NCBI GenBank assembly: GCA_026120185.1
Contig: JANUWF010001281.1
Span: 3,204,501-3,268,500 of the forward strand
Source of the DNA: Voacanga thouarsii
Taxonomy: Eukaryota; Streptophyta; Magnoliopsida; Gentianales; Apocynaceae
Direction of reading: 5' to 3'
DNA length: 64,000 bases
Below the pieces are notes generated by a model. It did no database searches. It was not told where the DNA came from and was given only the letters and a program-made list of their open reading frames with translations. Positions 11,819 through 23,340 of this stretch are shown here, piece by piece (the first letter of the stretch is position 1; each line of letters begins with the position of its first letter). A program made the position numbers and the translations under genes.

Positions 11819-13261
11819 TGATAGGGCCTAAATTAGTCATATATTTTCTAATTATTTGAGACCATTTTGTGATACATTTTGTGCAATAACTGGTCATATT
11901 CCATCATATTTGAGATTTTATTTTTGGAAAGGTATTTTTTGCATTATTTCAGATTTTAGGGGTAAAATAAGGCAAAAACGTCACAGAACAAAACAGAACC
12001 GGTGCCGGTTAGGAGCCTAGAGACGGCGCCGGCTGTAATCATGAAGACTCGGCAACAAAATCATGAAAAATCGGCGAACGGATAGAGAGGCAGAACACAA
12101 CCGGTGCCGGCCCTTGGTAGGACAGGCAGCACTGGCTGTGCACTGGTACAGAGGCGGTGCCTCAATTTTTGTGCGCATTTTTGGCAATTTGCAGAGTTTT
12201 AGTATTTTCCTACTTCTATTTGGCTAGAAACTCTAGAAGGACGAATTTAGGACTTCTAAAGCCTATAAATAGAGGGAAAAACACACGTAATATGGTGGAA
12301 TTCATGGATCAAAGCACAAATCACTCAAAATTTAGGAGGAATTCATCAGATCAAGAAGGATTGTACAAGAGGATCTACGAAAAAAGAAGAAGGAGGCTTA
12401 TTTATGAGTGTTTTCTTTTAACTGTGTTTTTTTTTTCTTGAACAATGCTGTATTAATTGTTTTATTGTAATTTACATTGTTTTTTGTATTCATGATTTTT
12501 AGAGTTACTTTGATCTTTTGATTAATTGATTGTTATTCTTGGTATTTAATTACTTATGTTGATTACAAGATTAATTTATTTTTTTCCTATTAACTTGTTT
12601 GGAAAAGGGGTTGATGGTGGTCTCAATTCATTAATTTCATATTTGTTGTCTATTAACTTGGTTGGAAAAATGGGTTAATTTCAAAGAATTAGGTAATTAA
12701 AGATTAATTGATGTTTGCCAATATATGGATTCATTAGTTAATTTCATGTTTTAAATTTCCATAAATTTGCCAGGATATGGAAATTTAATCAATGATTGTG
12801 TTTAATGCATCTTTTGGGAGAATTAATTGAGACAAGATATGTGATGCTAATTTGTCTAGAAGATAGTGATTTCATGAATTGGAAAAGAAGTGAGTCTATT
12901 TTAATCCTTCATGATACCAAGAGAATAATTAGTTATGGTAATGATTGGATATTTTAAGGTCATGTTTCTCAAAATAATGGTTTAAGTTACATAATTCTAC
13001 ATCTTTGACATGTATATATTATTTTATTTTATTTTATTTTCTCTTTTATTCTTTTTCACTTTATTGAGTCAGTTAAACAATAAAAGAAAAGTGATTAAGG
13101 CATATTCGTTCCTTAAGGATTGACACTCATTTTAAACCCTATGCTATGCTTAATGATGAGTACGCTTGCTCATATGTGTAATTTGGGATTAACGTTTTAA
13201 TTTAAATTTGATTAGGAATGTGCTCCACAATGATTTTTTATAACCAAATTTGTACACATCA
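11819..13261 (+). repeat. 3' LTR of B1
   Basis: Starts TGATAGGGCCTAAATTAG and ends ACACATCA. It aligns along its length with the solo LTRs at 31590-33070 and 56140-57757 and, inverted and more distantly, with the B2 LTRs. It contains a GC-rich dyad block (11998-12135), a TATA box at 12264-12271, and a shared downstream block ending in gatgagtacgcttgctcatatgtg. The 94-codon frame at 12157-12441 is not conserved between copies and is not called as a gene. Confidence 0.85.
12264..12271 (+). promoter_or_regulatory. TATA box of B-family LTR (B1)
   Basis: TATAAATA inside gcctataaatag, kept at the equivalent place in every B-family LTR here: 32138-32145 and 56764-56771 (plus strand), 21941-21948 and 46738-46745 (minus strand), and in the diverged copy at 63094-63101 (minus). 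Conservation among old copies supports a promoter role; the transcription start is not determined. Confidence 0.65.
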
Positions 13262-14091
13262 CTGGATAGCAGGCCGCTTATTAGGTTGCTGCCTCTGGAA
13301 AAGTCTTGGTGCTTGTCTTGGCGGTAAGAAAGGTCTTGGTACCATCTTACTACGATCCTCGTTCTCAGTCTGAGTCACAACATCTAAGTCATTGTGGAGA
13401 GGGTGCCAAAGCCCTTCTTAACTGCTGCCTCAATCCCTTGACAAATTTCCTTGTTCGGTTCTATTCGGTATCCACCAACCTTTTGGAATACTTCAATAAC
13501 TGAGTAAAACGTACCGCATACTGTGCCATCGTCATGCCCCCTACTTCAGATTCTAGAATTCATCTTCCCTTTTTCTCTACTATTCACTGAGGGATATATT
13601 TAGCTCTGAATGCTTCCACAAAGTTGGCCCATGTCTAGTCCTGATCGATCCTCTCCCAGTCATCTTGGACTCATTGCCACCATGCCCAAGTTAGGCCCCT
13701 CAATCTAAATGCTACAAATTTCACCATTCGCTTTTCAATGTACTGGAGTGTAGCAAAGATGTCCTCCATCTGTTCCACCCACTACTCCGCCTTCTGGTCT
13801 TGCTCAACTTCTCCCAAGAAGATGGGAGGTTGAAATTTCAGAAACCTCTCCAGTGCTTCATCTTTCCCCATTGGATTCCTCCGCTCAGTCAGGATTTGCA
13901 GAATCTCGGTCATTTTGTGGAATGCTTGCCGCATAGTTACGCTGACAGGTTCCTCTGATCCCATCCTATTTCGGTTCGTTCTCATCCCCCCGGTTTGGTA
14001 ATGGCATTTGAGTTGTATCGAACTCCAATGTCACGGGCTCTACCTCAAGAACCCTTCTGCTGGATGTGGCTACACGATGTTTGCGTGCCAT
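13262..14091 (-). pseudogene. Gag N-terminal and central part, element T
   Basis: Start chosen at the ATG at 14089-14091 (MARKHRVATSSRRVLEVEP). A frame break follows near codon 40, then ALERFLKFQPPIFLGEVEQD and WVEQMEDIFATLQY, with a stop before the WVEQ block. The retrotransposon gag core continues through FRLRGLTWAWWQ and FVEAFRAKYIPQ to EVGGMTMAQYAVRFTQLLKY. This matches the plant gypsy gag core that forms the particle shell. At least five stops are visible. Element B1 cuts it at 13261 and the zinc knuckle resumes beyond, at 9514-9555. Confidence 0.88.
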
Positions 14092-14360
14092 TCTAAACCA
14101 TGCCTCAGATAATGAGTTTATGCATCAGAGTTTAAAACATTTAAATCGAGCATGCATTCAAGTTTAAGCAAAAGAAAATTAGATGCAAATTTTGTATAAA
14201 GAATTGTATATAGATTTTTTTCCTCAAGATTTACAATACTCTAGCTACTCTTAATTGCATAAATTTTGAAATAAAGCAATAAATATGAATGGACTCCTAG
14301 CACAGGAGTTTATTGGAAGCTGTAAATAAAACGTCCTAAGCATAGCAGAACCTAACCTCT

Positions 14361-14839
14361 CTAATCATCATCAGAGTCTTCAAAGTCAGCACCGTACAAC
14401 CATCCTCCTAAATTCCTAGAAAAGTCTATCCCTACCCCATTCACGAACCCATGGTCAATTGGCTCCTTCTCGAGTCTTCTAGAACTCTCCCTGGTTTTAA
14501 CCTGATTGGGTGGGGCTACAAAAGAAGGTCTAGGTGGAGATTTATAGTCTATCTCCCCCGGGTCATCACTATCAGTAGTCAAATCAATCACGAGACTAGG
14601 TAGGAGTGGGACATATTCCATGTCAATTTCCTCATCTTCACTATCAGTAACTAAGTCTGTTACAGGTATTGGAGGTGGCTTAATAATCTGAACCTATTAT
14701 TGCTGCTCTCATCCAAGGGTATAATTAGTTGAGGTGCAGGCTGCAGTGTAGGCTGAGGCATTGGTAAATCTTCTGGATTGATAGGGATGGGTGGATGCCA
14801 TTGCTGCCCCTTCATCGCAGTTCTAATTATTCTAACCAT
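14361..14839 (-). pseudogene. Pre-gag acidic reading frame of element T with SIM-like motifs
   Basis: Between the primer site and gag there is an extra frame in the sense direction. It starts at ATG 14837-14839 (MVRIIRTAMKGQQWHPPIP), has a Pro/Gln-rich section, one frameshift near 14695, and ends at TAG 14361-14363. After the shift it reads PPIPVTDLVTDSEDEEID and then PSLVIDLTTDSDDPGEID, a duplicated motif, finishing in FEDSDDD. VIDLT followed by acidic and Ser residues is the usual form of a SUMO-interaction motif. No known domain is recognised. The function suggestion is inference; the frame could also be an expendable leader ORF. Confidence 0.5.
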
Positions 14840-14920
14840 CCTACAGTATAAACAAGCCAGGTTAGTGAAAAGATTTAACCTTAATAAAACAAAGCATATA
14901 CTATTAATATTTACCTAAAC

Positions 14921-14936
14921 CTTATCTTTGATACCA
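14921..14936 (-). other. Primer binding site of element T
   Basis: On the minus strand TGGTATCAAAGATAAG starts two bases inside the 5' LTR end. The first eight bases match the complement of the initiator tRNA-Met 3' end (TGGTATCAGAGC is usual), with one difference in the next four. It sets the minus-strand direction of T and defines the LTR edge at 14939. Confidence 0.85.
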
Positions 14937-14938
14937 CT

Positions 14939-17375
14939 TGTAACACCCTACTACCTATGCCCCATTTGGTTGGGGATATCACCCCATCCACAGGATAAGG
15001 GGTCTTTATAACAAGAACACACAAAATAAAATAAAAGAAATATACTTCAAAACTAAACCTATTACAACCTAGTAATACATGAACAAATTCAAAAATAAAT
15101 GTCTGCTACCGTCTCTTAAAGCAATACATATGGAAAATAACAGAGAGTCTTCAAAATCATGGGCAACATTCTAGCTAATGACCTTCACAGCTAGATTGAC
15201 TTGAAAACATGGTATAAAAGATGGTGAGATAAAAATCTCAGTAAGCCCGTGTGTGCTTTGAGTGTTTCAGGTAAAACAGTTCATGCAAACAAGTTGTAAA
15301 AGTTTCATAAGACAAAGTGCTGGCAAGCATTAAATAAATGTCATAAATGAAGAGTGGTGTTTTGCTTTTCAAAATATACATGTGCACAATAAATACAACC
15401 ACTCCAAAGAGGCAGCACACGTTGGGCACCATGACAATATAATGATCAGAATGCCACACGTTGAGCATACTGACACAACGTAGGTGTACGGCCTACCGAG
15501 TGAGATACTCCTCTATCTCTATACCCAAACTTACCAGTTGTCCACTCCGAAAACACCCAGTCCACTTTGACTGATCTTGCTAGCTTAGACCGGTATAATG
15601 TACCGGACTGGCATCCTATATGGGAAGAACTCACCTCTCAGAGGTGGCCATCTACTGAGAGATGTACCCTAACCCTTCAAAGACTAGTCCTAGTAGTCTA
15701 CCCTTATTGAGTACTCAATGTTGTTTGTCCTACTTGGGAGGAAAAAAGGTCATACAATGATTTACATGAAAATAGCAATTAAGGTCTCTAAAATTCTTGT
15801 TAAAGTTTGGGTTTTAGAAAGAGTTTAGCGTTTGTTGTGTAAAACTGCTTGTTTAAGCTGAAATGGTTTGCTTGACTGAAATAAAAAGGAAAACTATCCT
15901 TGATTACCTTCATAGAATAAATGTTCATACACATTGAGTTTGACTTACCACATTAACTTTGGTCTTCAAATGACTCCATGCAGGAGCTTACCTGATCGTT
16001 TACTCTTCTTGGATTCAAAGGTCTTCCAAAGTCAACCTAACCCTACATAGGGTAAACACAAGGCATAAGATATCATTCGGACCATATCTGCCTTACACAA
16101 CTAATTCTTAACTCAACTAGTTAAATCCACAACTAACCATGACCATAATGTCTTAGGCTTTAATGCTAGTTGATAAGGTATTTTATAAAATAAATATAGC
16201 TTGATGAGTTAAAATAACTAGGGGTTCTAAAATAAGTACTAATAAGTTTCAAATAAATTATGAGCATTATTGCTAATAAATAACCTAGTGTTAAATATTG
16301 AATAATACTAAGTCCTAAATAATATTGGTAAATAGTAATATTATTATAAATAAATAATAAATTACACATAATTTTAAATTAATAATTTAATAGATAATAA
16401 ATAATCAATAAAATTAGTAAAAAATGAATTATACTTAATTTTTCATTAATAAATAATAAATAATATTTAATATAAATAATATTTATGGATATAGGTAAAA
16501 GTTTTAGTAAAGCTAATTAACATGGTCTAGAAGGTCATTTGATATTAATTAATTCTAATATTTTATTTTTATTATATATATTATTTTTAATAAAAAGATA
16601 TTATTTATTTAACTAATAAAATATTAATATTTTAATTAATACCGATTTCCAAACCTTCCTAGCAATTTTGACTTTCCCAGAGAAAATATAATAACAATTC
16701 TAATTAAAGTAATAACATTTGTTAATAAAAATAATTTTAGAATTAATAAAGAAAATAATGTTTATCATAATTTCTTATTGCTAGAAAAGATTCATGAACA
16801 CATTCTCAATCATTAAATAATAAGCTACTTCATTCATGAACATATGCTTGAATTAACACATATACTTGAATAATATGCTAATTCATTCATGAACATATAC
16901 TTGAATAATATGCTAATCCATTCATGAACATATACTTGAATTAACACATACAAACACCTGGCCAATTTCTTACTAGGCATAATCATGATCCATAGCTTTA
17001 TTGAAAATTAAGAACATATAAGCCGAATCACCATTGGTGTCATAACATCTATCATGCATCAAAACATCCATAAATCTCATCAATCATAATGAGCATACAT
17101 TGATTCAAAAGAAAATTCCGTAGAACCTAATCATACATTTCAACCCTCATGTCCTAACTACATCCCCCTCATCCACATACATATACTCAACCCCCATTCA
17201 TATCTTCCTATAAACATCTAAGAGACATGAATCTAGAAATTTAAAAGGATGATTCAAGAAGAAATACTTGATAGAAGATTGCTTGATGAAGGTTTCTTGA
17301 TTAGTGAAGGTCCACGCACTTGAGAGCCTATTGATGGTCCGAAAAATAGCCATGGTTGGTCATCATCATTTTAGT

Positions 17376-17416
<41 letters not shown>

Positions 17417-19324
17417 ATTAGAATGGAGTATTAAAAGTTGAGTAGAAGAGAAACAACAAGGGGGTTGCTCTTGTTTTACCTTTTGATGTTCGTGGAACCC
17501 TCAACAAAAAAACTGATTTTGATCCTTTCGAAAATTCTAGTTTGCATGATTTGGTGTTATAAAGACCAGAAATGAAGACTAGGGATAAAGTATGAGTGAT
17601 TTGGAGTATTTGAGAGTGATTGGAGATTTTTAGGATAGGTTTAGGCTTGAAGATGTTAAGTGTGTGTTTTTGGTGTTCTTGAGAGAGTTTGAGGGAAAAT
17701 GGTTTGAGAATTGCTAGAATTGCTATTGGTCGAATGGCCTTGTGTAGATAGGAGTTTCAATTTTAGCAAGAAGGAGAGAGAAGTGATCAATTTTTTTGAA
17801 ATTCAAATGGAGGAAAATGAGGCGTTGTTTGCGGCAGAGGATTAGTTAATGGTAGTTGTTCATGGGAGGTTTCTTGCTCTTCAATGGTGTAGGACTAAAC
17901 AAGCTAGGTTTAATGCAAACAATTGAGAGCTATTTAGCTTATAATGCTGGCTGAAAATGGTCTATAATGGAAGAGAAATTTCTGGTTTAATCACTTGGCA
18001 CAAAAGTGTTTTAATGGAGCAAAAAAATCTGGAATTTGTTTGAAGTTCAAATGAGTTTTGGATAGAGTAATCGTAGGATCTTTTTGAGGTGTGATCATGG
18101 AGTCCAAACACTCAAGGTTAGTGTAGAGGTCAACGGTGTTCAATCCATGGATGAACAAGGTCTGATTTTCAAAGGTTTGGATGTGGTTTTCGGCCTTTGC
18201 CTTGAGAAACCAAGCTGGAATTTTTCTGGTTTTCATGCTTCAAGAGTACTTAGAATGGTGATGATTTTGGTACAAAATTTTCTGCTTCCTTTGGCCCGAT
18301 TTGTAGCTGTTTTTCTGAGGGTGTTTGAAGGTCTTTCAATGGTGGTTTTCTAGCCTTCTTCCTGAAGAAAAACAGAGGATGTTCTAGCTGTTTTTATGAC
18401 CAAAATGTGGCTTCGAATCCAGCTTCAAAGTAGCGAATTTGCTGAAGGAAAATTTCTGGTTTTGGATAGATTGAGAGTTCCAAAAATCCACTGTTTTCCC
18501 AGCCTTCAACCTTACATGAAATGACCATTTTTCTGGCAGCAAATGGGGTAAGAATGTTGGCTGAATTTTTTGAAAACAATCTTGCAACAATTCTGGAAAA
18601 TTTCCAGATTTTTTCTTTTCTAAATCATGAACAAGATGAAGGTATCAATGAAGTTTAACTATGGTGATTTCTTTTCCTTGGGAACCCATCCTAACTCTCC
18701 TCCCTATTTTCGGCAATCCCCTATCCCCCAAGGTTGATTTTTGAATTTCATGGTTAGGGAGTTTATCACTGAATTTTTTTGGAATTAAAAGAAGAGATTA
18801 ATGGATTAAGGATAATTTAAATTATAAAGATGTTAGGACAAGGCTAGAGAAATTAAAGGGAACAAGAATTTCTCTAGAATTCTTTTTGGGACATGATCAC
18901 ATGCTCAAGACATTATCTTCATGTCTCCCTTAAGATAACATTCCTATCTTTATGGAATGTAAGAAAATAAAAAAATCAAACATAGTTAAGATAATCATGA
19001 ATAAAACTTACGTGATCGGATTTGAACTCATGACTTTTGAGATTAAATCACAAAGCTCTAACCACTTAACCACAACAACTCTTATTCTTATTTTCTCACC
19101 CAAATATTCTTATTATTTAAACCTCAAGCCCTCTTCCTATTTTGACCTCAAGCAAAATTACCTTTTTACCCTTCCTACCAAACAAGCATAAATAGGCCAT
19201 TTAACCTATAAACCATAATTCTAAAGTATATAAAAATATTCAAAAAGTATATTTTTTTGCAGAATGACATGATATGCATCCCAACCGCCCTTACTTTAAG
19301 GTTGGCTTTAGGTGGGATTTCACA
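14939..19324 (-). repeat. 5' LTR of element T (right copy)
   Basis: Begins TGTAACACC and ends TTTCACA like the left copy. It keeps a 506-base AT-rich segment (16157-16662) that the left copy has lost. It has a longer GA run (17377-17415) and a tandem array around 16795-16945 based on attcatgaacatatacttgaa. Because the 5' LTR is the transcribed promoter copy, the element's own promoter should lie here, but no convincing TATA box was placed. Confidence 0.93.
19018..19072 (-). ncRNA. tRNA-like Pol III box pair inside the right T LTR
   Basis: Minus strand: A box TGGTTAAGTGG (exact fit to TRGYNNARNGG), then GTTAGAGC, an anticodon-arm-like stem with four of five pairs, and B box AGTTCAAATCC, with 33 bases between the boxes. 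The acceptor and T stems do not pair, so it is not a functional tRNA. Presence in both LTRs means it was in T before insertion. Confidence 0.5.
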
Positions 19325-19329
19325 TCGAA

Positions 19330-20705
19330 TATCTCTGAAGATATTCTTAGGGAATTCTAAGTGCTTCTCCCACCAGAACATATTGAGTTAAAATAGGCTA
19401 AGGCTTTGTTCGTTACCCCTTTGTTTGGACTATTGGGCCTAGTTTATTGATTCATTACTTTTTTTAATCCTGTCTAATTAGCAGCCCAATATAAATACAT
19501 ATCCGCATGACCCAAACTGACTAAGGAAAAGAAAAATTAATATCAAACTATTCAATTTGGACTCTGGCCCTGAATAATTAATTAACCAATCCAAACCAAT
19601 CAAAGTCTCTATTCTCCATTGACTTTTTTTTTATTCTAGCCAAATAATAAATTAGACTTCCTGAATAAAATAAAACCTCTCTGATCAAGATTAAATCATC
19701 AATCCCAAAATTAAATAAGACTTACAGGTTATTCCGAAGACCAAAAGACATATTGTCCTTAGCTACTAAAATGACCAAAATACAATTGTTATATAAATAG
19801 TTGTATTTTGCATTTTACGTAATTTCTAATGTCTCCATAAAGAAATACTGACCCCAAGGACAATACTGTATTAGTAATATCTCCTACCTATAGGTGCCAT
19901 GACAAATATACCCCTATATGTAATGCCGTACATTTAGAGAGAAAGAGTGTACTAACACCTCTCTAAATGACCTCCACCATCCTTAGACCTCTAGTCTAAT
20001 AATTCAAGACTTCCTAGAATATTTTCGCTTTCCAAGGGAACGACCCTAAAATAAATATCCAAGTCATGTTTCCCAAGACCATGGATTATTAGATCATTCG
20101 AACAATTTCAAGAGGCGATATAGCATAGAAGCTATCTTGTATGAGTTTGTCTTAACTAGTCACATATACCCAGTATACAAATATATTGGTCCTACGATAG
20201 AATCTCAACTATACTAAATTAAAGTATATGCTTCGGGCTTCACTAAACCAGTAACCCATACTCAAGCTGTAGGGTAAAAGTTTACGATGTAGCAGCAGTA
20301 GTCTGGGTTTCTACCAATATAGTACTTTTAGAAACTACTACTATAGGTCCTGTTTTACGTATTCAAAATGTACTTTTGTTATGAAGTGAGAGGACTACTC
20401 ACTGGCTAATGGTAAGCCATTCCCCACCTGGAATTCACAACATAATTACCTTATCGTGATGTGATTCACATTCTTATCATCCAATTAAGAATAATGGTTT
20501 ATGTGTTAAGTAATCTGTGATCCATACCTTACTGTGAAAGATCACCATTCACATGGATCACTTACTTAAACACAATGGGTCTTTTCTAGTAGAATCATGC
20601 ACAAATTAAAGTGAGAAAACACAAATAATTTGTGAAAATAAAACTTTTATTAATTTAATTAAAATTATAATAGAAATAAACTCTTAGTAGGCATACATTC
20701 TAACA
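19330..20705 (-). repeat. Left LTR (3' LTR) of copia C, proximal part
   Basis: Continues the LTR interrupted at 506 and aligns with 53146-53978, 55790-56139 and 57763-57953. It ends gcatacattctaaca, that is, TGTTAGAATGTATGCC on the minus strand, the conventional copia LTR start. An AGTGCTAGTGGAGAT polypurine tract (20706-20720, minus strand) abuts it. Confidence 0.9.
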
Positions 20706-20726
20706 ATCTCCACTAGCACTTTAGGA

Positions 20727-20887
20727 CTATGTAAGCCCATTGGTGCCCACCTCTATGGCATCTAAGTGTCTTTTAAAGACTTTCTTAGCCAACGACTTGG
20801 AGAATGGATAAGCTAGATTGTTCTTCGAGGCAATATGTTCCACTATAACTTCCCATCTCTGAATAAAATCCCATAGCAGATAATATT
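20727..20887 (-). pseudogene. Copia C pol, last codons of RNase H
   Basis: Ends with NLAYPFSKSLAKKVFKRHLD and then AIEVGTNGLT-stop (stop at 20727-20729), the typical end of a copia polyprotein (usually NLADPFTK.L). The upstream part was displaced to 47138 by insertion of B2. Distance to the LTR is only about 20 bases, filled by the polypurine tract. Confidence 0.85.
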
Positions 20888-22318
20888 TAATGCGTGTTTT
20901 TTTGTGTAAAAAATATTATCAGCAAAGTCTACAATCAATCAAGCTTTACATAAAATGCTAATCAATAAAACCACACATACATGCAAGTATACCCACCATA
21001 TTGTATAGGGAATAGGAAGTATCAAATGCATTAGAACTTAGACTCCCATCTTCCTTTACCTAAATCTTTACTTTTTAGGCAATAAAATAAGAAGAGATAA
21101 GTAAAACACTAACCTAATATACTAGAGAAAAAGTCAAGTCACACAAGAAAAGTCACAAGGATAATCAAGAAGTGAGAACAAGGAGAAAAAATATGTGAAT
21201 AGATAGAAATCCTTGAATATGCAATAATCATTGACTAGCTATTCTCTCAATTAATTGTTAGCTTGTCATCCTAATGGAGTAAAGTAGACCCACTTAGTTT
21301 GTAATCTATGGAATCATTTTTTCTAGTTAAATCAGTAAATATATTCTATCGTAACTAATTTACCCAAAAGATGCATTAAAATCAATCCTCGCACAAATCC
21401 CTATATTCTAGGCAATTTAAAGCATGAAATTAGCCAATAACTCTTTATTCTAGCAATCGTCAACTAATCTTTGATTACTCAAGTTCTTTACATTTAACCC
21501 ATGTTAAAGTAAGTTAAGAGATAACAAATATGAAATTAATTAAATTATGACCACTATCAACCACTTTTGCCAGCTAGTCAACTAAAAGAATCAATCAATT
21601 AATTCCTTAATTAAAACAAGTAATCAAATACCAAGAATAATAATTAATTGATCAAAGAACTAAAATTAATACAAAATCATGAATCCAAAAGAATATCTTC
21701 CAAAGACAATTAAAACATTAATATAAAATTGTCAATAAATTACAAAGAAGAAAAAAAGAAACTACTTATAGACAAGTAATCCTTCTTCTTCTTCCTTGAA
21801 ACCTTCTTGAGCAACCTCATCTTCTTCTCAAGAGTTCTCCTTAATCATCCTAAATCTTGGTGTTTCTCTAGGAGTTCTATAGAATATTACAATGAAAACT
21901 CAAGAACTAGAACTCCCCCATGCACAATGTTATTATTTTATATTTATACGAGTTTAGGTTGCTAAAAAGTGCATACAAGAGTCCTTTCCTGTGGTTGAAA
22001 GAGTTCCCAAAAGAATCCAACTGAAATTTCCAAAATCAGCTTGGAAAAGGAAATCTGCTACCTTAAATTGGCACACAACCGGCGCCGACTGTGCTTTTGT
22101 ACCAACCTTGTTTTCCCAGTGAAGGGTCGTCGCCAGCCGTGCTCTGTCAGACCGATAGTTTTTGCCTTTTTTCTTCTCCAATTCAGTATAAAAACATCAA
22201 GACGCCTTTCTAAAGGTAAAATATCAAATAGAAAGGAATATAACTAGTTATCTCATCAAAAATATCACAAAAGAACCTCAAATAACTAGGAAATTATAGG
22301 TGAAATTAGCCCCCATCA
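20888..22318 (-). repeat. 3' LTR of B2
   Basis: Runs from TAATGCGTG (terminal TG changed to TA) to GCCCCCATCA and aligns with the split copy at 33930-34679/46427-47132. It carries the TATA box at 21941-21948 (minus strand) and a GC-rich dyad block at 22076-22140. It is a distinct subfamily from the plus-strand B LTRs but shares the block around cacatacatgcaagtataccc. Confidence 0.88.
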
Positions 22319-23340
22319 TATTCCCCTACACTTGAATCTTTACTTGTCCTCATGTAAATAAGAAGTAAAGAACTTAAGCAAATGCTTATGAACATGTCAA
22401 ATCAATTCATCAAATCTTTCTTTAGCAAATTCATCCATAATAAAGTAATAATCTTCTTCTAACCTAAACATAAACTCATCATTCACTCGACTCTTTCAAA
22501 ATCTTGTAAACTCATGTATTAAATCAAACAATCCCAAGGCCATCAAAGTTAAGTTAAACAAGCTTATATCTAACATAAAAATATCATCCTACTCTTCAAG
22601 AAAAAATATAGATAATATAAATCATACAAGCCAAGCCATTTAACCAATTCTAGTATTATAAAGTCAAATTTACACATCTCAAGTTAGTGAAACAAGGAAA
22701 CACTCCACTCTTTTTTTTTTGTTTTTTTTGAAGGACTTAAGGAATTGATAGCTTCAAGTGAATGGATTTCTCTTCACACACCGTATTAGCCCCTTTATAG
22801 TCATTATCATTTTTTCAGCATTTTTTTTTCGTTTTCTTTCTTTTTTCTTTCTTTACCTTCTTGCCTTTAGGATAACTTCGAGAGAGTGCACCAAACAATA
22901 CTTGCTACTTCTCTCCATATTAATCCCCTTTAAGCAAAAAATGTCTTTTGTCTTTCAAAGATAAAATTATATTTTTTCAACTCAATTTTCTTTCATCTCA
23001 CAAAACAATGTTTTTTTTCAGTCATTATTTTTTTATTTTCTCACATTCCTTATTCACAACTCAAAGTCAAGCAAATTTTAAACACATAATACAAGAATTT
23101 GTCAATAACTCTTCCTATATTCATCACATCATCTATATTCAAACTCAAAAAATAAAATAAAACTCAATACCAAACATAATCAAGATAAAGTTAAATTCTC
23201 AAAACTTAGCAAAATTCAACTTAATATACAAGTATACTTTTTAACAAAAAATCTAACCATGATGAATGAAAAATCCGTATCTAAAGTTAAAAAGAAAATT
23301 ACAACATTATTATAGACAAATCAACTTAATTTAAAGCCCA
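22319..23340 (-). other. B2 interior, 3' untranslated part with polypurine tract
   Basis: The polypurine tract CAAGTGTAGGGGAATA is at 22319-22334 (minus strand), preceded in element direction by a GAGGACAAGTAAAG block as in B1. The rest is low-complexity, with T-runs and pyrimidine-rich stretches (22710-22860, 22950-23060). No gene is seen. Confidence 0.75.

Larger units (their letters stand above)
9693..13261 (+). mobile_element. B1, internally deleted gypsy-like element (B family)
   Basis: Bounded by TSD CTAGA (9688-9692) and CTGGA (13262-13266). It starts TGATAGGGC and ends ACACATCA. A 153-base fragment of the LTR start (9693-9845) is joined directly to the very end of an integrase frame. 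A long untranslated 3' region, a polypurine tract and a full 3' LTR (11819-13261) follow. Most of the 5' LTR, the primer site, gag and nearly all of pol are missing. The 3' region with TTGCTTGAAGACAAGCAAAG ahead of a GTGTGGGGG tract is typical of Tat/Athila-type plant gypsy elements. Confidence 0.85.
507..19324 (-). mobile_element. Gypsy chromovirus T (Tekay/Del-like), 18.8 kb with two nested insertions
   Basis: A Ty3/gypsy LTR retrotransposon in minus orientation. LTRs at 507-4285 and 14939-19324 have TG/CA ends. The TSD is TCGGA at 502-506 and TCGAA at 19325-19329. Going leftwards: tRNA-Met-type primer site, a pre-gag frame, gag, zinc knuckle, protease, RT, RNase H, integrase with C-terminal chromodomain, then polypurine tract. 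This order, the very long LTRs and the chromodomain fit the Tekay/Del clade of plant chromoviruses. Net length without the nested copia solo LTR and element B1 is about 13.6 kb. The uninterrupted target is visible at 53136-53160 in the other LTR of host element C, which proves the insertion. All frames carry stops, so it is not autonomous now. Confidence 0.93.

Noticed and set aside
14905..14937. tRNA gene suggested by the tRNA-complementary word
   Set aside because: Only the primer binding site is present; there is no cloverleaf around it.
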